From positions 1 to 64,000 of the forward strand of contig PMSV01000002.1 of assembly GCA_003168265.1 (NCBI GenBank): 64,000 nt of DNA, written 5' to 3'. The translations under genes were made by a program, and so were the position numbers. The stretch's first letter is position 1. Each line of letters opens with the position of its first letter. A model generated the notes under the pieces. That model was not told the DNA's origin, made no database searches, and worked only from the letters and a program-made list of their open reading frames with translations. The DNA comes from Chitinophagaceae bacterium. GTDB lineage: Bacteria; Bacteroidota; Bacteroidia; Chitinophagales; Chitinophagaceae. Below are positions 45,878 through 55,917 of this stretch, one piece after another.

Positions 45878-46936
45878 ATGACTTCGGACTTCACAAAAAT
45901 GCTTTTGCACTGGAATAAACTCAGGAATTTTAGAAAAATGCCCTGGAAGGGGGAATCCGATCCTTATAAAATCTGGCTAAGTGAGATCATACTCCAGCAA
46001 ACAAGGGTAGAACAAGGATGGGCCTATTATGAGCTATTCATCAGGCAATTCCCGACAATTGACAAACTAGCAAAAGCACGGGAAGATCAGGTGTTTAAAC
46101 TATGGGAAGGCCTCGGATATTATAACCGCTGCAAGAATCTGATACATACGGCCAAAAAAATCAGTCTTGAATACAAGGGCAAGTTCCCGCACACCTATGA
46201 AGAAATCCGAAACCTGAAAGGGATTGGACCCTATACTGCAGCGGCCATTTGTTCTTTTGCATTTAAACTTCCTTACGCCGTCGTGGATGGAAACGTTGAG
46301 CGGGTCCTCTCCAGGTATTTTGCGATCAATACGCCTGTTGATCAGGCTGAGGGCAAAAAGCTGTATTCTCAGATTGCGACAAACCTGTTAGACAAAATAG
46401 AGCCTGGAATTTATAATCAGGCGATCATGGATTTCGGCGCAATGATCTGCAAGCCGAAAAATCCACTCTGTGGGGAATGCCTGTTTGCAGATGATTGTCA
46501 GGCCCATAGACTAGGATTAACCCAAACCCTTCCTGTAAAGTCAAAAAAAATTGTAAAAAAGCAGCGCTGGTTCAATTATTTTATCATCGGGGAGGGCAAA
46601 GATGTTTTAGTTAGAAAAAGAGGCGAAAATGACATTTGGGCCAATTTGTTTGAATTTATGTTAATAGAAACAAAGAACCCCATTTCAATTTCAGAGGAAA
46701 ACGAAGAACAATTTCTGAAACAGCATTTTGGTAAGAAAAGCATAGATATTCTCAGGTCTTCCAAAGAATATAAGCAAGAGCTCACTCATCAGACCGTTTA
46801 CATTAAATTTTTTCATTTCACCAACCTTCCTGTGGAATCAACGGTTGGGTATAAACGAGTCAATTGGAAGGATTTGAAAGATTATGCTTTTCCAAAGCCC
46901 ATTGCGGCCTATATCAGGCAAGAAGCCAAAACCTGA
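45878..46936 (+). CDS. mutY: A/G-specific adenine glycosylase
   Basis: This 352-residue protein has the catalytic E36 (WLSEIILQQT), the helix-hairpin-helix LKGIGPYTAAAI, the catalytic D137 (YAVVDGNVERVL) and the iron-sulfur cluster ligands C-x6-C-x2-C-x5-C in CKPKNPLCGECLFADDC. The C-terminal NUDIX-like domain recognises 8-oxoguanine. It removes adenine mispaired with oxidised guanine. It is the first gene of the mutY-ssb-gldE-gldD row. Confidence 0.95.
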   Translation: MTSDFTKMLLHWNKLRNFRKMPWKGESDPYKIWLSEIILQQTRVEQGWAYYELFIRQFPTIDKLAKAREDQVFKLWEGLGYYNRCKNLIHTAKKISLEYKGKFPHTYEEIRNLKGIGPYTAAAICSFAFKLPYAVVDGNVERVLSRYFAINTPVDQAEGKKLYSQIATNLLDKIEPGIYNQAIMDFGAMICKPKNPLCGECLFADDCQAHRLGLTQTLPVKSKKIVKKQRWFNYFIIGEGKDVLVRKRGENDIWANLFEFMLIETKNPISISEENEEQFLKQHFGKKSIDILRSSKEYKQELTHQTVYIKFFHFTNLPVESTVGYKRVNWKDLKDYAFPKPIAAYIRQEAKT

Positions 46937-47046
46937 TTCATTCCGGCGACACAATCCCAGATAATATTCTTTTTCTTTTGCCTGAAAAAAATTAACTTTA
47001 GAGGCATTCTGTTGAAAAGGAAGACTTAACATCAAATTTAAGTATT

Positions 47047-47481
47047 ATGAGAGGAGTTAACAGGGTGATGCTCATTGGGAATTTGGGGAAAGACCCGGAT
47101 ATACAGCATCTGGAAGGAAATATTGCGGTGGCAAAATTTTCACTGGCAACTACGGAAACTTTCAAAGACAGGGCTGGGAAATTGATTTCGCAGACTGAAT
47201 GGCATACAGTCGTATTATGGAGAGGCTTGGCAGAACTCGCCCAAAAATACCTGCACAAGGGAAGCCTGGTATATATAGAGGGAAGACTGCGCACCAGGAG
47301 CTGGGAAGACAAAGAGGGGAATAAAAAATTTGCCACTGAAGTGGTAGGTGATAATCTGATCATGCTCGATAAAAGAGCCGATAGTATTTCGAATAGCAAC
47401 CTTAGCCAGGACAATGGTGAATTGCACAGTGGCCAGGATATCCCGCCTGCCGGCGAACACACGGAAGATTTGCCTTTTTAG
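47047..47481 (+). CDS. ssb: Single-stranded DNA-binding protein
   Basis: This 144-residue protein has the OB-fold start RGVNRVMLIGNLGKDPDIQ, the WHTVVLWRGLAELAQKYLHK segment, and a flexible tail ending in the acidic tip EDLPF, which binds partner proteins. The length and tip are normal for bacterial SSB. It lies 110 bases after mutY and before gldE. Confidence 0.95.
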   Translation: MRGVNRVMLIGNLGKDPDIQHLEGNIAVAKFSLATTETFKDRAGKLISQTEWHTVVLWRGLAELAQKYLHKGSLVYIEGRLRTRSWEDKEGNKKFATEVVGDNLIMLDKRADSISNSNLSQDNGELHSGQDIPPAGEHTEDLPF

Positions 47482-47543
47482 ATCAACTAATTAACTATTT
47501 TTGAAGGTCGAATGAATAAAACATCGAAAGGTCGAGATTGTTC

Positions 47544-48890
47544 ATGAAAGCCAACGCTGTGGAGATTAACAATCAATTATTTTATTTTTTGAACCTTCAA
47601 CTGCTGACTCTCAATCCCCAGGCGACCACTTTGATTGCAATCGTAATCCTGTTTTTACTAATTCTCTCTTTCATCGTTTCAGGTTCACAGATTGCCTTTT
47701 TTACGCTCAATTATAAGGATGTCAATATTTTAAAAACCAAACAAGATGCATCCTGGAAGAGGATCGTCTCGCTTTTGGAAGAACCCCGTTTATTGTTCGG
47801 CTCCCTGCTGATCGCCAATATCCTGGTCAATATTGCCATCATTATTCTCTCCAATTTTCTAATAGATGAACTTGTCCTGCTTAAGCAGAATTTCTGGCTT
47901 TTTGAGTTGCTGGTGAAAGTAATTATCGTCAGTTTTCTGCTATTGCTTTTCGGGGAAGTAATGCCCAAACTATGGGCATCCCAGAACAACCTCCAATTTG
48001 CTTATTATACGTCAGGCATCGTTGAGATTATTCATTTGTTATTCCGGAGAATAAGCAATTGGATGATCAGGCAGTCCGATATGCTGGAATCTCTTTTTGG
48101 AACCAGGAAAACATCCTTAATGAACCTGCATGAGCTCGATCATTCCATAGATGTGGCCACCAATCATGATGCATCAGAAGAAGAAAAAAATATTCTGAAG
48201 GGCATTATCAAATTTGGGAACATTACGGTAAAACAAGTAATGAAGACAAGACTCGATGTGAATGGGATAGAATATGACATTTCATTCGATGGTTTAAAAG
48301 CAAGGATCGAAGAGCTCCACTATTCCAGGCTTCCGGTATTCAAAAGCAGCATGGATGAGATTGTCGGTGTAATCAATACGAAGGATCTGCTTTCAGTATT
48401 GAACGAGAATGGAAATTACGACTGGCATTCTTTGGTGAGGCCTCCTTATTTTGTCCATGAACACAAATTAATTGAAGATCTGTTGAGGGATTTTCAAAGC
48501 AAGCGAATCCATTTTGCCGTCGTTGTGGATGAGTTCGGCGGTACAAGCGGAATTGTTACCCTGGAAGATATTCTGGAAGAAGTCATTGGCGAGATTAAGG
48601 ATGAGTTTGATGAAGATGAGGTCCATAGCCGGCAACTCGAAGACGGAACCTATATTTTCGAAGGCAGGACCATGCTCAACGATGTCTGTAAGATTATGCG
48701 CCTGCCTCCGGATACTTTTGACAAGGTGAAAGGAGAAAGTGATTCCCTTGCCGGTCTATTGCTTGAACTGGCTGGAGAGATTCCAAAGGCGAACGATATC
48801 ATTCTCTTCGGAGATTATGAATTCACCGTCCTGGATGCAGGGCCGAGCCGAATTAATAAGGTCAAAGTATTTGTGAAACAGAAAAACTGA
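47544..48890 (+). CDS. gldE: Gliding motility-associated protein GldE (CNNM/CBS/CorC domains)
   Basis: This 448-residue membrane protein has about four N-terminal helices (CNNM/DUF21 domain, roughly residues 30-170), a CBS pair (VKQVMKTRLDVNGI, then HYSRLPVFKSSMDEIVGVIN), and a C-terminal CorC/HlyC domain (FEGRTMLNDVCKIMRLPP). It resembles magnesium-transport-associated proteins. In Flavobacterium GldE supports gliding and overlaps in function with GldD. The start is placed at ATG 47544; the TTG six bases earlier is less likely. gldD follows 4 bases after the stop. Confidence 0.92.
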   Translation: MKANAVEINNQLFYFLNLQLLTLNPQATTLIAIVILFLLILSFIVSGSQIAFFTLNYKDVNILKTKQDASWKRIVSLLEEPRLLFGSLLIANILVNIAIIILSNFLIDELVLLKQNFWLFELLVKVIIVSFLLLLFGEVMPKLWASQNNLQFAYYTSGIVEIIHLLFRRISNWMIRQSDMLESLFGTRKTSLMNLHELDHSIDVATNHDASEEEKNILKGIIKFGNITVKQVMKTRLDVNGIEYDISFDGLKARIEELHYSRLPVFKSSMDEIVGVINTKDLLSVLNENGNYDWHSLVRPPYFVHEHKLIEDLLRDFQSKRIHFAVVVDEFGGTSGIVTLEDILEEVIGEIKDEFDEDEVHSRQLEDGTYIFEGRTMLNDVCKIMRLPPDTFDKVKGESDSLAGLLLELAGEIPKANDIILFGDYEFTVLDAGPSRINKVKVFVKQKN

Positions 48891-48894
48891 TTGG

Positions 48895-49497
48895 ATGCCT
48901 GATAAAAAACAATTTTCTTTAAAGACCATTTGCTATTTTCTTATCATTTGTGCCTGCTTTGCCTGCAATAGTCATTATACGCCCAAACCTACCGGATATT
49001 TCAGGATCGACTTTCCCAAACACCAGTACCAGATTTTTGATAAGCCCGGATACCCTTATTCTTTTGAATACCCGCTCTATGCACAAATCATACAGGATAC
49101 CAGTTTTTTTGAGGATAAGCCGGAGAATCCTTATTGGATCAATATTGATTTTCCCCGATTCAATGCGAGAATCTACGTAAGCTACAAGGAGATCGGCCCC
49201 AATAAATTTGACAAATTGAAGGACGATGCCTATAAAATGACATTCAAGCATAGTTATAAGGCCAGCTCGATAGAGGATTCTTTGATGATAACTCCCTTGG
49301 GGGTGACTGGCGTCTTTTTCAATGTCGGAGGAAATGCAGCAACTGCAAAGCAATTCTTTGTGAGTGATTCGACCAGGCATTTTTTGAGAGGTGCGCTCTA
49401 TTTTGATACTACCCCCAATTCGGATTCATTAGGTATTGTAAATGACTTCCTGCAGGCCGATATGATGCACCTGATAAATACCCTTCGTTGGAAATAA
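48895..49497 (+). CDS. gldD: Gliding motility lipoprotein GldD
   Basis: This 200-residue lipoprotein has a signal peptide ending CACFAC (Cys about 23). GldD features follow: YTPKPTGYFRIDFPKHQYQ and YPYSFEYPLYAQI, a central INIDFPRFNARIYVSY, and LRGALYFDTTPNSDSLG. GldD is needed for gliding and T9SS function in Flavobacterium. Its place right after gldE is the conserved order. Confidence 0.93.
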   Translation: MPDKKQFSLKTICYFLIICACFACNSHYTPKPTGYFRIDFPKHQYQIFDKPGYPYSFEYPLYAQIIQDTSFFEDKPENPYWINIDFPRFNARIYVSYKEIGPNKFDKLKDDAYKMTFKHSYKASSIEDSLMITPLGVTGVFFNVGGNAATAKQFFVSDSTRHFLRGALYFDTTPNSDSLGIVNDFLQADMMHLINTLRWK

Positions 49498-49506
49498 TAA
49501 AAATTA

Positions 49507-50118
49507 GTGAAATTGATAGCGATTGAAAATATATTGATCAGCGACGATGTGGTAAGGGAACAATTCGTTTGCGACCTCGCGAAATGCAAAGGTGGCTGCT
49601 GTGAAGACGGGGATGCGGGCGCTCCCCTCACAGAAGAGGAAACCGATGAGATCAACAAAGCTTATGAGGCAGTTCTGCCTTATCTCTCTGAAGAGGGAAG
49701 ACTGGAGATTGAAAAAAAGGGACGTTATGTATATGATGCCTATTTTGGTTGGGTGACCCCAACCATCGGAGGCCATTTATGCGTTTATGGAAAAAAGGAT
49801 CAGCGCGGAATCATTCAATGCGGTTTTGAGCAGGCCTTTCTGGATGGAAGATCGGACTGGAAAAAACCGATCAGTTGCCATCTTTACCCGATCAAAACGA
49901 AGAAGGCGGGCGGCCAGGAATTCGTGAATTACGAACCCAGGGAGACCCTTTGCCAACCGGGATGCCAATTGGGGAAAAAACTGAAATTGCCGGTTTATGT
50001 ATTCCTAAAGGAGGCCCTGATCCGAAAATTCGGAAAATCATTTTATGAAACCCTGGAGCAGGTTGCCAGGAAATATTATGGTGAAAAGACAAAGGAATCA
50101 ACTGTTAGTAAGAAATAG
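49507..50118 (+). CDS. DUF3109 family Cys-rich protein
   Basis: This 203-residue protein starts at a GTG codon (49507). Cysteines are spread as in the family: FVCDLAKCKGGCCEDG at the start, GHLCVYGKK, GIIQCGF, ISCHLYPI and ETLCQPGCQLG. The pattern suggests a metal or iron-sulfur site. Function is unknown. It lies 9 bases after gldD and 8 bases before lutB, a common Bacteroidota arrangement. Confidence 0.88.
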   Translation: MKLIAIENILISDDVVREQFVCDLAKCKGGCCEDGDAGAPLTEEETDEINKAYEAVLPYLSEEGRLEIEKKGRYVYDAYFGWVTPTIGGHLCVYGKKDQRGIIQCGFEQAFLDGRSDWKKPISCHLYPIKTKKAGGQEFVNYEPRETLCQPGCQLGKKLKLPVYVFLKEALIRKFGKSFYETLEQVARKYYGEKTKESTVSKK

Positions 50119-50126
50119 TAAAGATT

Positions 50127-51497
50127 ATGACGGATAATGCTTCATCATTTAAACTTAGGAGCGCGCTGAAAGCAGCCGACCTCGAACACCGGAAAAAAAT
50201 CAATTTCAATATAGGGCGCTATAATGCTGTGGTACCTATGGGAAAGCAGCAATTCAACGATTTGGACCTGGTCAGGGAAAGAGCCAAAAACCTCAAATGG
50301 AAGGCGCTCGAATCCATGGATAGAAACCTCGAGGAATTCGAAATTGCCTTTACCAGACGAGGAGGTAAGGTGATCTGGGCAGAAGACAGTAAACAAGCCC
50401 TCGATGAAATCCTGAAAATTTGCATAGAAAAAAAATGCCGGACGGTTGTAAAAAGCAAGAGCATGGTTACGGAAGAGATCAAATTGAATGAATTCCTGGA
50501 ATCCAGTGGCATTGAAAGCATTGAAACCGACCTGGGGGAATACATACAGCAATTGGACCATGAACCTCCTTACCATATTGTGACGCCGGCCATGCATAAG
50601 AGTAAAGAAGACGTAGCCAGATTATTTCATGAGAAGCTCAATACCGAACCGGGCCTGAGCCCGCAGCAGTTGACGCTCGTGGCACGCAGGCAACTTAGAA
50701 ATAAGTACAGGGAAGCTGAGATCGGCATCACCGGGGCCAACTTCATCATTGCGGACACGGGAGCGGTCGCGATCACGGAAAATGAAGGAAACGGCCGTTT
50801 AAGCTGCGCCTTTCCCCAAACACATATTGTAATAACAGGTATTGAAAAATTAATCCCTTCGTTAACGGACCTTCATTTGTTCTGGCCTTTACTGGCGACC
50901 TATGGGACCGGGCAACAGTTGACCGTTTATAACAGCATCGTTACGGGACCCCGTCAGAACGGGGAATACGACGGGCCTGAAGAAATGTATGTTATCCTGC
51001 TGGATAATGGCCGCACCAATATCCTGGCCAATGAGAAGGCGAGAGAGAGCCTTTATTGCATTCGATGCGGAGCCTGCCTGAATGCCTGTCCGGTCTATAA
51101 AAATATAGGCGGTCATAGCTATGATACAACCTATAGCGGTCCGATAGGCGCGGTTATAACGCCCCATCTCAGCGGCATGCACGAGTATAAGCATCTTAGT
51201 TACGCATCTTCCCTTTGCGGCAATTGCACGGAAGTCTGTGCTGTAAAGATCAATTTGCATGAGCTTTTACTTGAAAACAGGCGTCAATCCGTTCTGGAAG
51301 GCGATTCCTCATGGGGAGAAAAAATAGCCTGGAAAATCTGGAAAAAAGCCAACCTGAACAGGAAGCTCCTTAATGGAGGAAACAAAACCATTAAGGACTG
51401 GCTCGTGAATAAACTCTTTAAGGGATGGACCACCTATCGGGCTAGTCTGAACTTTGCGCCCAAAACCTTCAACGAGATGTGGAAAGAAAGGAACTAA
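50127..51497 (+). CDS. lutB: LutB/LldF-type iron-sulfur protein
   Basis: This 456-residue protein has an N-terminal LUD-type domain and two C-terminal [4Fe-4S] motifs, CIRCGACLNACPVYKNIGG and CGNCTEVCAVKI (about residues 310-380). In the LutABC system it takes part in L-lactate oxidation to pyruvate. No lutA follows directly, and a LutC-like gene starts 12 kb away at 63804, so the set is scattered. It is next to DUF3109 and before a polysaccharide deacetylase. Confidence 0.9.
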   Translation: MTDNASSFKLRSALKAADLEHRKKINFNIGRYNAVVPMGKQQFNDLDLVRERAKNLKWKALESMDRNLEEFEIAFTRRGGKVIWAEDSKQALDEILKICIEKKCRTVVKSKSMVTEEIKLNEFLESSGIESIETDLGEYIQQLDHEPPYHIVTPAMHKSKEDVARLFHEKLNTEPGLSPQQLTLVARRQLRNKYREAEIGITGANFIIADTGAVAITENEGNGRLSCAFPQTHIVITGIEKLIPSLTDLHLFWPLLATYGTGQQLTVYNSIVTGPRQNGEYDGPEEMYVILLDNGRTNILANEKARESLYCIRCGACLNACPVYKNIGGHSYDTTYSGPIGAVITPHLSGMHEYKHLSYASSLCGNCTEVCAVKINLHELLLENRRQSVLEGDSSWGEKIAWKIWKKANLNRKLLNGGNKTIKDWLVNKLFKGWTTYRASLNFAPKTFNEMWKERN

Positions 51498-51527
51498 ACA
51501 AAGTTCTTTTCTGCTTAGTTTTCCCTT

Positions 51528-51552
51528 CCGGCTGAAAGAAAGCCGGTTTATC
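51528..51552 (+). terminator. Hairpin after lutB
   Basis: CCGGCT (51528-51533), loop of seven, AGCCGG (51541-51546), followed by TTTATCT. It is a modest intrinsic terminator candidate between lutB and the deacetylase gene. Confidence 0.5.
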
Positions 51553-51565
51553 TAAAGTTTTCACG

Positions 51566-52888
51566 ATGCTTTTGTTTAGTCCACAGGTCAGTCCCCGTTT
51601 GCGTTATGTGGTCGATTTTATCGGCCTTGAACTATGGGAACAACCCTTGGAAATTACGACCGACCTCTTGGTTCTTGCAAATTCCGGGGAGCCGGTGATC
51701 AATTATTCCTCTCACGAATTTTCAGCTCCTGAATTATCGTCTCGCGAATTTCAAATTCGTCCGGTCTCCCTTCTTTTTGAAACCGAAATCAGGTCGCAGG
51801 ACCTGACCTGTTTCGAAATGAATTACCACAGGGCTTTTTTTCAAACCGGAGGAGATTTCCCTTTCGATGTATTTGCGGCCTGTTTTTATTTGCTCAGCCG
51901 CTACGAGGAATACCTGCCCGGCGGGGCTGATGAATTCGGACGCTACGATCACAATCGGTCTCTTGCATTTCGTGAACATTTTCTTCATCAGCCGCTGATC
52001 AACATATGGCTCCAGGAGCTCAGGAAAACATTGAAGCAAAAATTTCCGGGCATGACATTCAGAAATTCTGCCTTTCAATTCATCCCCACTTATGATATTG
52101 ATATCGCTTACGCCTATTTGCAAAAGGGATGGCTGAGGAGTTTTGGAGGAGCCCTTAAATCTTTTCTAAGAGGAGACTGGAGCTCTTTGAAAACCCGCAT
52201 TCAGGTAATCTCAGGAAAAAGAAAGGATCCTTATGATGCCTATGAATGGCTCGATTCCCTGCACCTTTATTGCCGCATAAAACCTTATTATTTCTTCCTT
52301 GTTGCCGCTAATCCTCGGGGATATGATCGAAATATTTCCCCTAAAAGCATTTGGTTGCAGGACCTGATACAATATCATGCCAAAGGCTACCATCTTGGTA
52401 TCCACCCCTCCTGGCAAAGTGGGGACAACCCCGATCTTCTAAAGGAAGAGATAGAATGGCTTGCCTATATTTCCGGTCAGGCCATCCGGTCAAGCCGCCA
52501 GCACTATATCAGGATGACGCTGCCTGAGACCTATCGGCTCCTGATCGATTCGGGGATTCAGCGTGATTTTTCAATGGGATATGGAAAGATCAACGGGTTT
52601 CGGGCTTCAGTTGCTTCATCCTTTTATTGGTATGACCTAAAAAAAGAAGAAGCTACCAACCTGGAACTTTATCCATTTTGTTTCATGGATGCCAATGCTT
52701 TTTTCGAACAGCAAATCAGCCCTAAAGATGCAATGCAGGAATTGATGCAATTCTATCGTACCATCAAAAAAGTGAATGGATTAATGGTCACGATATGGCA
52801 TAACGAATTTCTGGGAACCCAACCCCGCTTTAAAGGCTGGAAAGAGGTTTATGAAGTTTTTCTGAAAGAAGAAGTCTACTGGGATTGA
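51566..52888 (+). CDS. Polysaccharide deacetylase family protein (DUF7033 N-terminus)
   Basis: This 440-residue protein has an N-terminal DUF7033-like segment (residues about 1-165) with FDVFAACFYLLSRYEEYLP. The deacetylase-type domain begins at FIPTYDIDIAYAYL (metal/catalytic aspartates) and continues with YHLGIHPSW and VTIWHNEFLG, which hold histidines of the NodB-like fold. It has no signal peptide, so the substrate is likely a cytoplasmic or lipid-linked glycan precursor. It lies alone between lutB and carB. Confidence 0.87.
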   Translation: MLLFSPQVSPRLRYVVDFIGLELWEQPLEITTDLLVLANSGEPVINYSSHEFSAPELSSREFQIRPVSLLFETEIRSQDLTCFEMNYHRAFFQTGGDFPFDVFAACFYLLSRYEEYLPGGADEFGRYDHNRSLAFREHFLHQPLINIWLQELRKTLKQKFPGMTFRNSAFQFIPTYDIDIAYAYLQKGWLRSFGGALKSFLRGDWSSLKTRIQVISGKRKDPYDAYEWLDSLHLYCRIKPYYFFLVAANPRGYDRNISPKSIWLQDLIQYHAKGYHLGIHPSWQSGDNPDLLKEEIEWLAYISGQAIRSSRQHYIRMTLPETYRLLIDSGIQRDFSMGYGKINGFRASVASSFYWYDLKKEEATNLELYPFCFMDANAFFEQQISPKDAMQELMQFYRTIKKVNGLMVTIWHNEFLGTQPRFKGWKEVYEVFLKEEVYWD

Positions 52889-52974
52889 CTGTGGCCTGCA
52901 TGAATCTCCAATCTATTGCAGGTGAACGAATTCGGACCTGAATAATATAATGCGTAAAATTAACTTCACTGCCT

Positions 52975-52982
52975 TACTTTTG
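52975..52982 (+). promoter_or_regulatory. -7 promoter box (TACTTTTG) for carB
   Basis: A full match to TAnnTTTG, 33 bases before the carB ATG. The -33 box is weak. Confidence 0.45.
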
Positions 52983-53015
52983 CGCAATTTGTTTTTAAAG
53001 TCCTAATTATACAAA

Positions 53016-55841
53016 ATGCCCAAAGACAGTTCTATCCGTTCCGTTCTTATCATTGGTTCCGGTCCCATAATTATCGGCCAGGCCTGTGAATTCGATTATT
53101 CGGGTACCCAGGCCGCGCGAAGCCTGCGTGAAGAAGGCATTGAAGTCATTTTGATCAATAGCAATCCTGCCACGATCATGACTGATCCGATGATGGCGGA
53201 TAAAGTGTATTTGCTTCCGTTGACAGTGGAGAGTATTGAACAAATTCTTGAAGAGAATCATATAGATGCAGTATTGGCAACCATGGGAGGGCAAACCGCG
53301 CTGAATCTGGCCAAGGAAGCCGAAGACCTGGGAGTTTGGAACCGTTATAATGTCCGCCTGATCGGTGTGGATATCAAAGCGATCGATAAAGCTGAGGACA
53401 GGGAAAAATTTCGCCGTTGGATGATTGAATTGGGGGTACCGGTCGCTTCTGCAAAAACAGCCAATTCATTCCTGGAAGGAAAGGAATTTGCCCAGCAAAT
53501 CGGATTCCCGCTGGTAATCCGACCCTCCTTTACCCTTGGTGGAACGGGCGGTAGCTTCGTGAAGGATAAGGACGATTTGGATGAAGCTCTTAACAGAGGT
53601 TTGCAGGCTTCACCGATCCATGAGGTGCTGGTTGAACAGGCGGTCCTTGGCTGGAAAGAATTCGAATTGGAATTGCTGCGGGATGCCAATAATAATGTGG
53701 TTATAATCTGCACGGTGGAAAATTTTGATCCCATGGGAGTGCATACGGGAGATTCAATAACTGTGGCGCCCGCAATGACATTAAGTGATACGGCTTATCA
53801 ATTAATGCGCAATACGGCCATACTCATGATGCGCGATCTGGGGAATTTTGCCGGAGGCTGCAATGTGCAGTTTGCCCTGAATCCTGAGACGGAGGAAATC
53901 ATTGCCATTGAGATCAATCCGAGGGTCAGCAGGTCCTCAGCCCTTGCTTCAAAAGCTACCGGTTATCCCATCGCCAAAATTGCCGCCAAGCTGGCTATTG
54001 GTTTTAACCTGGATGAACTTAAAAACCAGATCACCCAAACCACTTCTGCTTATTTCGAACCTGTTCAGGATTATGTCATCGTCAAGATGCCCCGCTGGAA
54101 TTTCGATAAGTTCAAGGGAGCCAATGATACTTTGGGACTGCAGATGAAAAGCGTTGGAGAAGTGATGGCGATCGGAAGAAGTTTCACGGAAGCAGTGCAA
54201 AAAGCCTGTCAGAGCCTTGAAAACAATGCCGTTGGATTAGGTTATTATGGAAAGAGCCTCATGCATGCCGAAGAATTGATTGATTATATAAAAATACCCA
54301 AGTGGGACAGGATATTTCGGATTAAGGATGCGCTGATGGCAGGTATTTCCGTAGGCACCATTTCCAAAGCCACTAATGGTATTGACCGCTGGTTCCTCTA
54401 TGAAATTCAGAAAATCTGCCAGATGGAAAATAGTCTTGGCAAATACAAAATGGACAACCTGCCCGAAGAAATATTAAGGGAGGCAAAAAGGCTGGGATTC
54501 AGTGACGAACAGATTTGCAGGATCATGAAGGACGGGGAGGAAGACGACTTGTATGAAAAAAGAAAAGCCTTGGGCATTACGAGGGTATTCAAAATGGTGG
54601 ATACCTGTTCTGCTGAATTTGAAGCAAAAACGCCCTATTTCTATTCAACATTTGAAGGCGGTAATGAAAATGAATCCAAACCAAGCAATCGTAAAAAGAT
54701 CGTTGTATTGGGATCCGGTCCCAACAGGATCGGTCAGGGCATAGAATTCGACTATTGCTGCGTCCATGGTTTGATGGCTATCCGCGAATGCGGTTATGAA
54801 GCTATAATGGTCAATTGTAATCCGGAAACCGTTTCTACCGATTTTGACATTGCCGATAAACTCTATTTTGAACCGGTATACTGGGAACATCTCTGGGAAA
54901 TCATCGAACATGAGAAGCCGGAAGGGGTCATTGTTCAGCTCGGGGGCCAAACTGCTCTGAAATTGGCGGAAAAACTTCATAATAAAGGAATTCGCATCAT
55001 CGGCACTTCCTATGACAATATGGACATCGCCGAAGACAGGGGCCGTTTCAGCGATATGCTCAAAGAGCTTGGAATACCCTACCCAGATTACGGAACTGCT
55101 TTTAATGTTGATGATGCGGTTGAAGTAGCCAATAAAGTTGGGTATCCCGTACTTGTCAGGCCTAGTTATGTATTGGGTGGACAAAGGATGCGAATCGTAA
55201 TCAATGATGACGAGGTGGAAAAAGCCGTGGTCAGCCTTCTTAAACATATCCCCGGGAATAAGATCCTGGTCGACCATTTTCTGGACCGCTGCCAGGAAGC
55301 CGAAGTGGATGCCATTTTCGATGGAGAAAACTTCCATGTGATGGGAGTCATGGAACACATCGAACCTGCCGGCATCCATAGCGGGGACAGCAATGCCGTC
55401 CTGCCTGCATTCAATCTTACACCGCTGGTCGTGACTACTATGGAACACTACGGGGAAAAAATTGCAAGAGCGCTAAGTATAATAGGACTGATCAATATCC
55501 AGTTTGCAATCAAAGACAGCAAAGTATTTGTGATCGAGGCCAACCCAAGGGCCTCCAGAACCACGCCATTTATAGCAAAAGCCTACCAGATCCCCTATCT
55601 CAATATCGCAACCAAGGTAATGATCGGCGCTAATAAACTGACCGATTTCAAGTTTGAAAAAAAGCTAAAAGGCTTTGCTATAAAAGAGCCCGTATTCAGC
55701 TTTAATAAATTCCCCGGCGTTAGTAAGGAATTAGGCCCCGAGATGAAATCCACCGGAGAAGCGATCCGCTTTATCAAGGACTTGCGTGATCCTTATTTCA
55801 GGCAACTTTATAAGGACCGCAGCATGTACTTAAGCAAGTAA
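53016..55841 (+). CDS. carB: Carbamoyl-phosphate synthase large subunit
   Basis: This 941-residue protein has two homologous ATP-grasp halves, seen in the paired VLIIGSGPIIIGQACEFDYS and VVLGSGPNRIGQGIEFDYCC starts and paired EINPRVSRSSALASKATGYP and VIEANPRASRTTPFIAKAYQ blocks. It makes carbamoyl phosphate for pyrimidines and arginine. The protein ends shortly after the second ATP-grasp domain, about 130 residues earlier than E. coli CarB (1073), so the C-terminal MGS-like allosteric domain is absent. No sequence in the gap after the stop continues it. Shorter CarB proteins are seen elsewhere in Bacteroidota. carA is not in the window. Confidence 0.95.
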   Translation: MPKDSSIRSVLIIGSGPIIIGQACEFDYSGTQAARSLREEGIEVILINSNPATIMTDPMMADKVYLLPLTVESIEQILEENHIDAVLATMGGQTALNLAKEAEDLGVWNRYNVRLIGVDIKAIDKAEDREKFRRWMIELGVPVASAKTANSFLEGKEFAQQIGFPLVIRPSFTLGGTGGSFVKDKDDLDEALNRGLQASPIHEVLVEQAVLGWKEFELELLRDANNNVVIICTVENFDPMGVHTGDSITVAPAMTLSDTAYQLMRNTAILMMRDLGNFAGGCNVQFALNPETEEIIAIEINPRVSRSSALASKATGYPIAKIAAKLAIGFNLDELKNQITQTTSAYFEPVQDYVIVKMPRWNFDKFKGANDTLGLQMKSVGEVMAIGRSFTEAVQKACQSLENNAVGLGYYGKSLMHAEELIDYIKIPKWDRIFRIKDALMAGISVGTISKATNGIDRWFLYEIQKICQMENSLGKYKMDNLPEEILREAKRLGFSDEQICRIMKDGEEDDLYEKRKALGITRVFKMVDTCSAEFEAKTPYFYSTFEGGNENESKPSNRKKIVVLGSGPNRIGQGIEFDYCCVHGLMAIRECGYEAIMVNCNPETVSTDFDIADKLYFEPVYWEHLWEIIEHEKPEGVIVQLGGQTALKLAEKLHNKGIRIIGTSYDNMDIAEDRGRFSDMLKELGIPYPDYGTAFNVDDAVEVANKVGYPVLVRPSYVLGGQRMRIVINDDEVEKAVVSLLKHIPGNKILVDHFLDRCQEAEVDAIFDGENFHVMGVMEHIEPAGIHSGDSNAVLPAFNLTPLVVTTMEHYGEKIARALSIIGLINIQFAIKDSKVFVIEANPRASRTTPFIAKAYQIPYLNIATKVMIGANKLTDFKFEKKLKGFAIKEPVFSFNKFPGVSKELGPEMKSTGEAIRFIKDLRDPYFRQLYKDRSMYLSK

Positions 55842-55884
55842 AGGCCGAATTGAGATGCCGGCTTATCCACAATAATTCACCTGC

Positions 55885-55917
55885 TTTTGCAAGGAATTGG
55901 GATTGACATTAATTTCG
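55885..55917 (+). promoter_or_regulatory. Promoter of purH
   Basis: TTTTG (55885-55889), a 20-base spacer, then TAATTTCG (55910-55917), one mismatch from TAnnTTTG. The purH ATG is 22 bases downstream. Confidence 0.45.
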
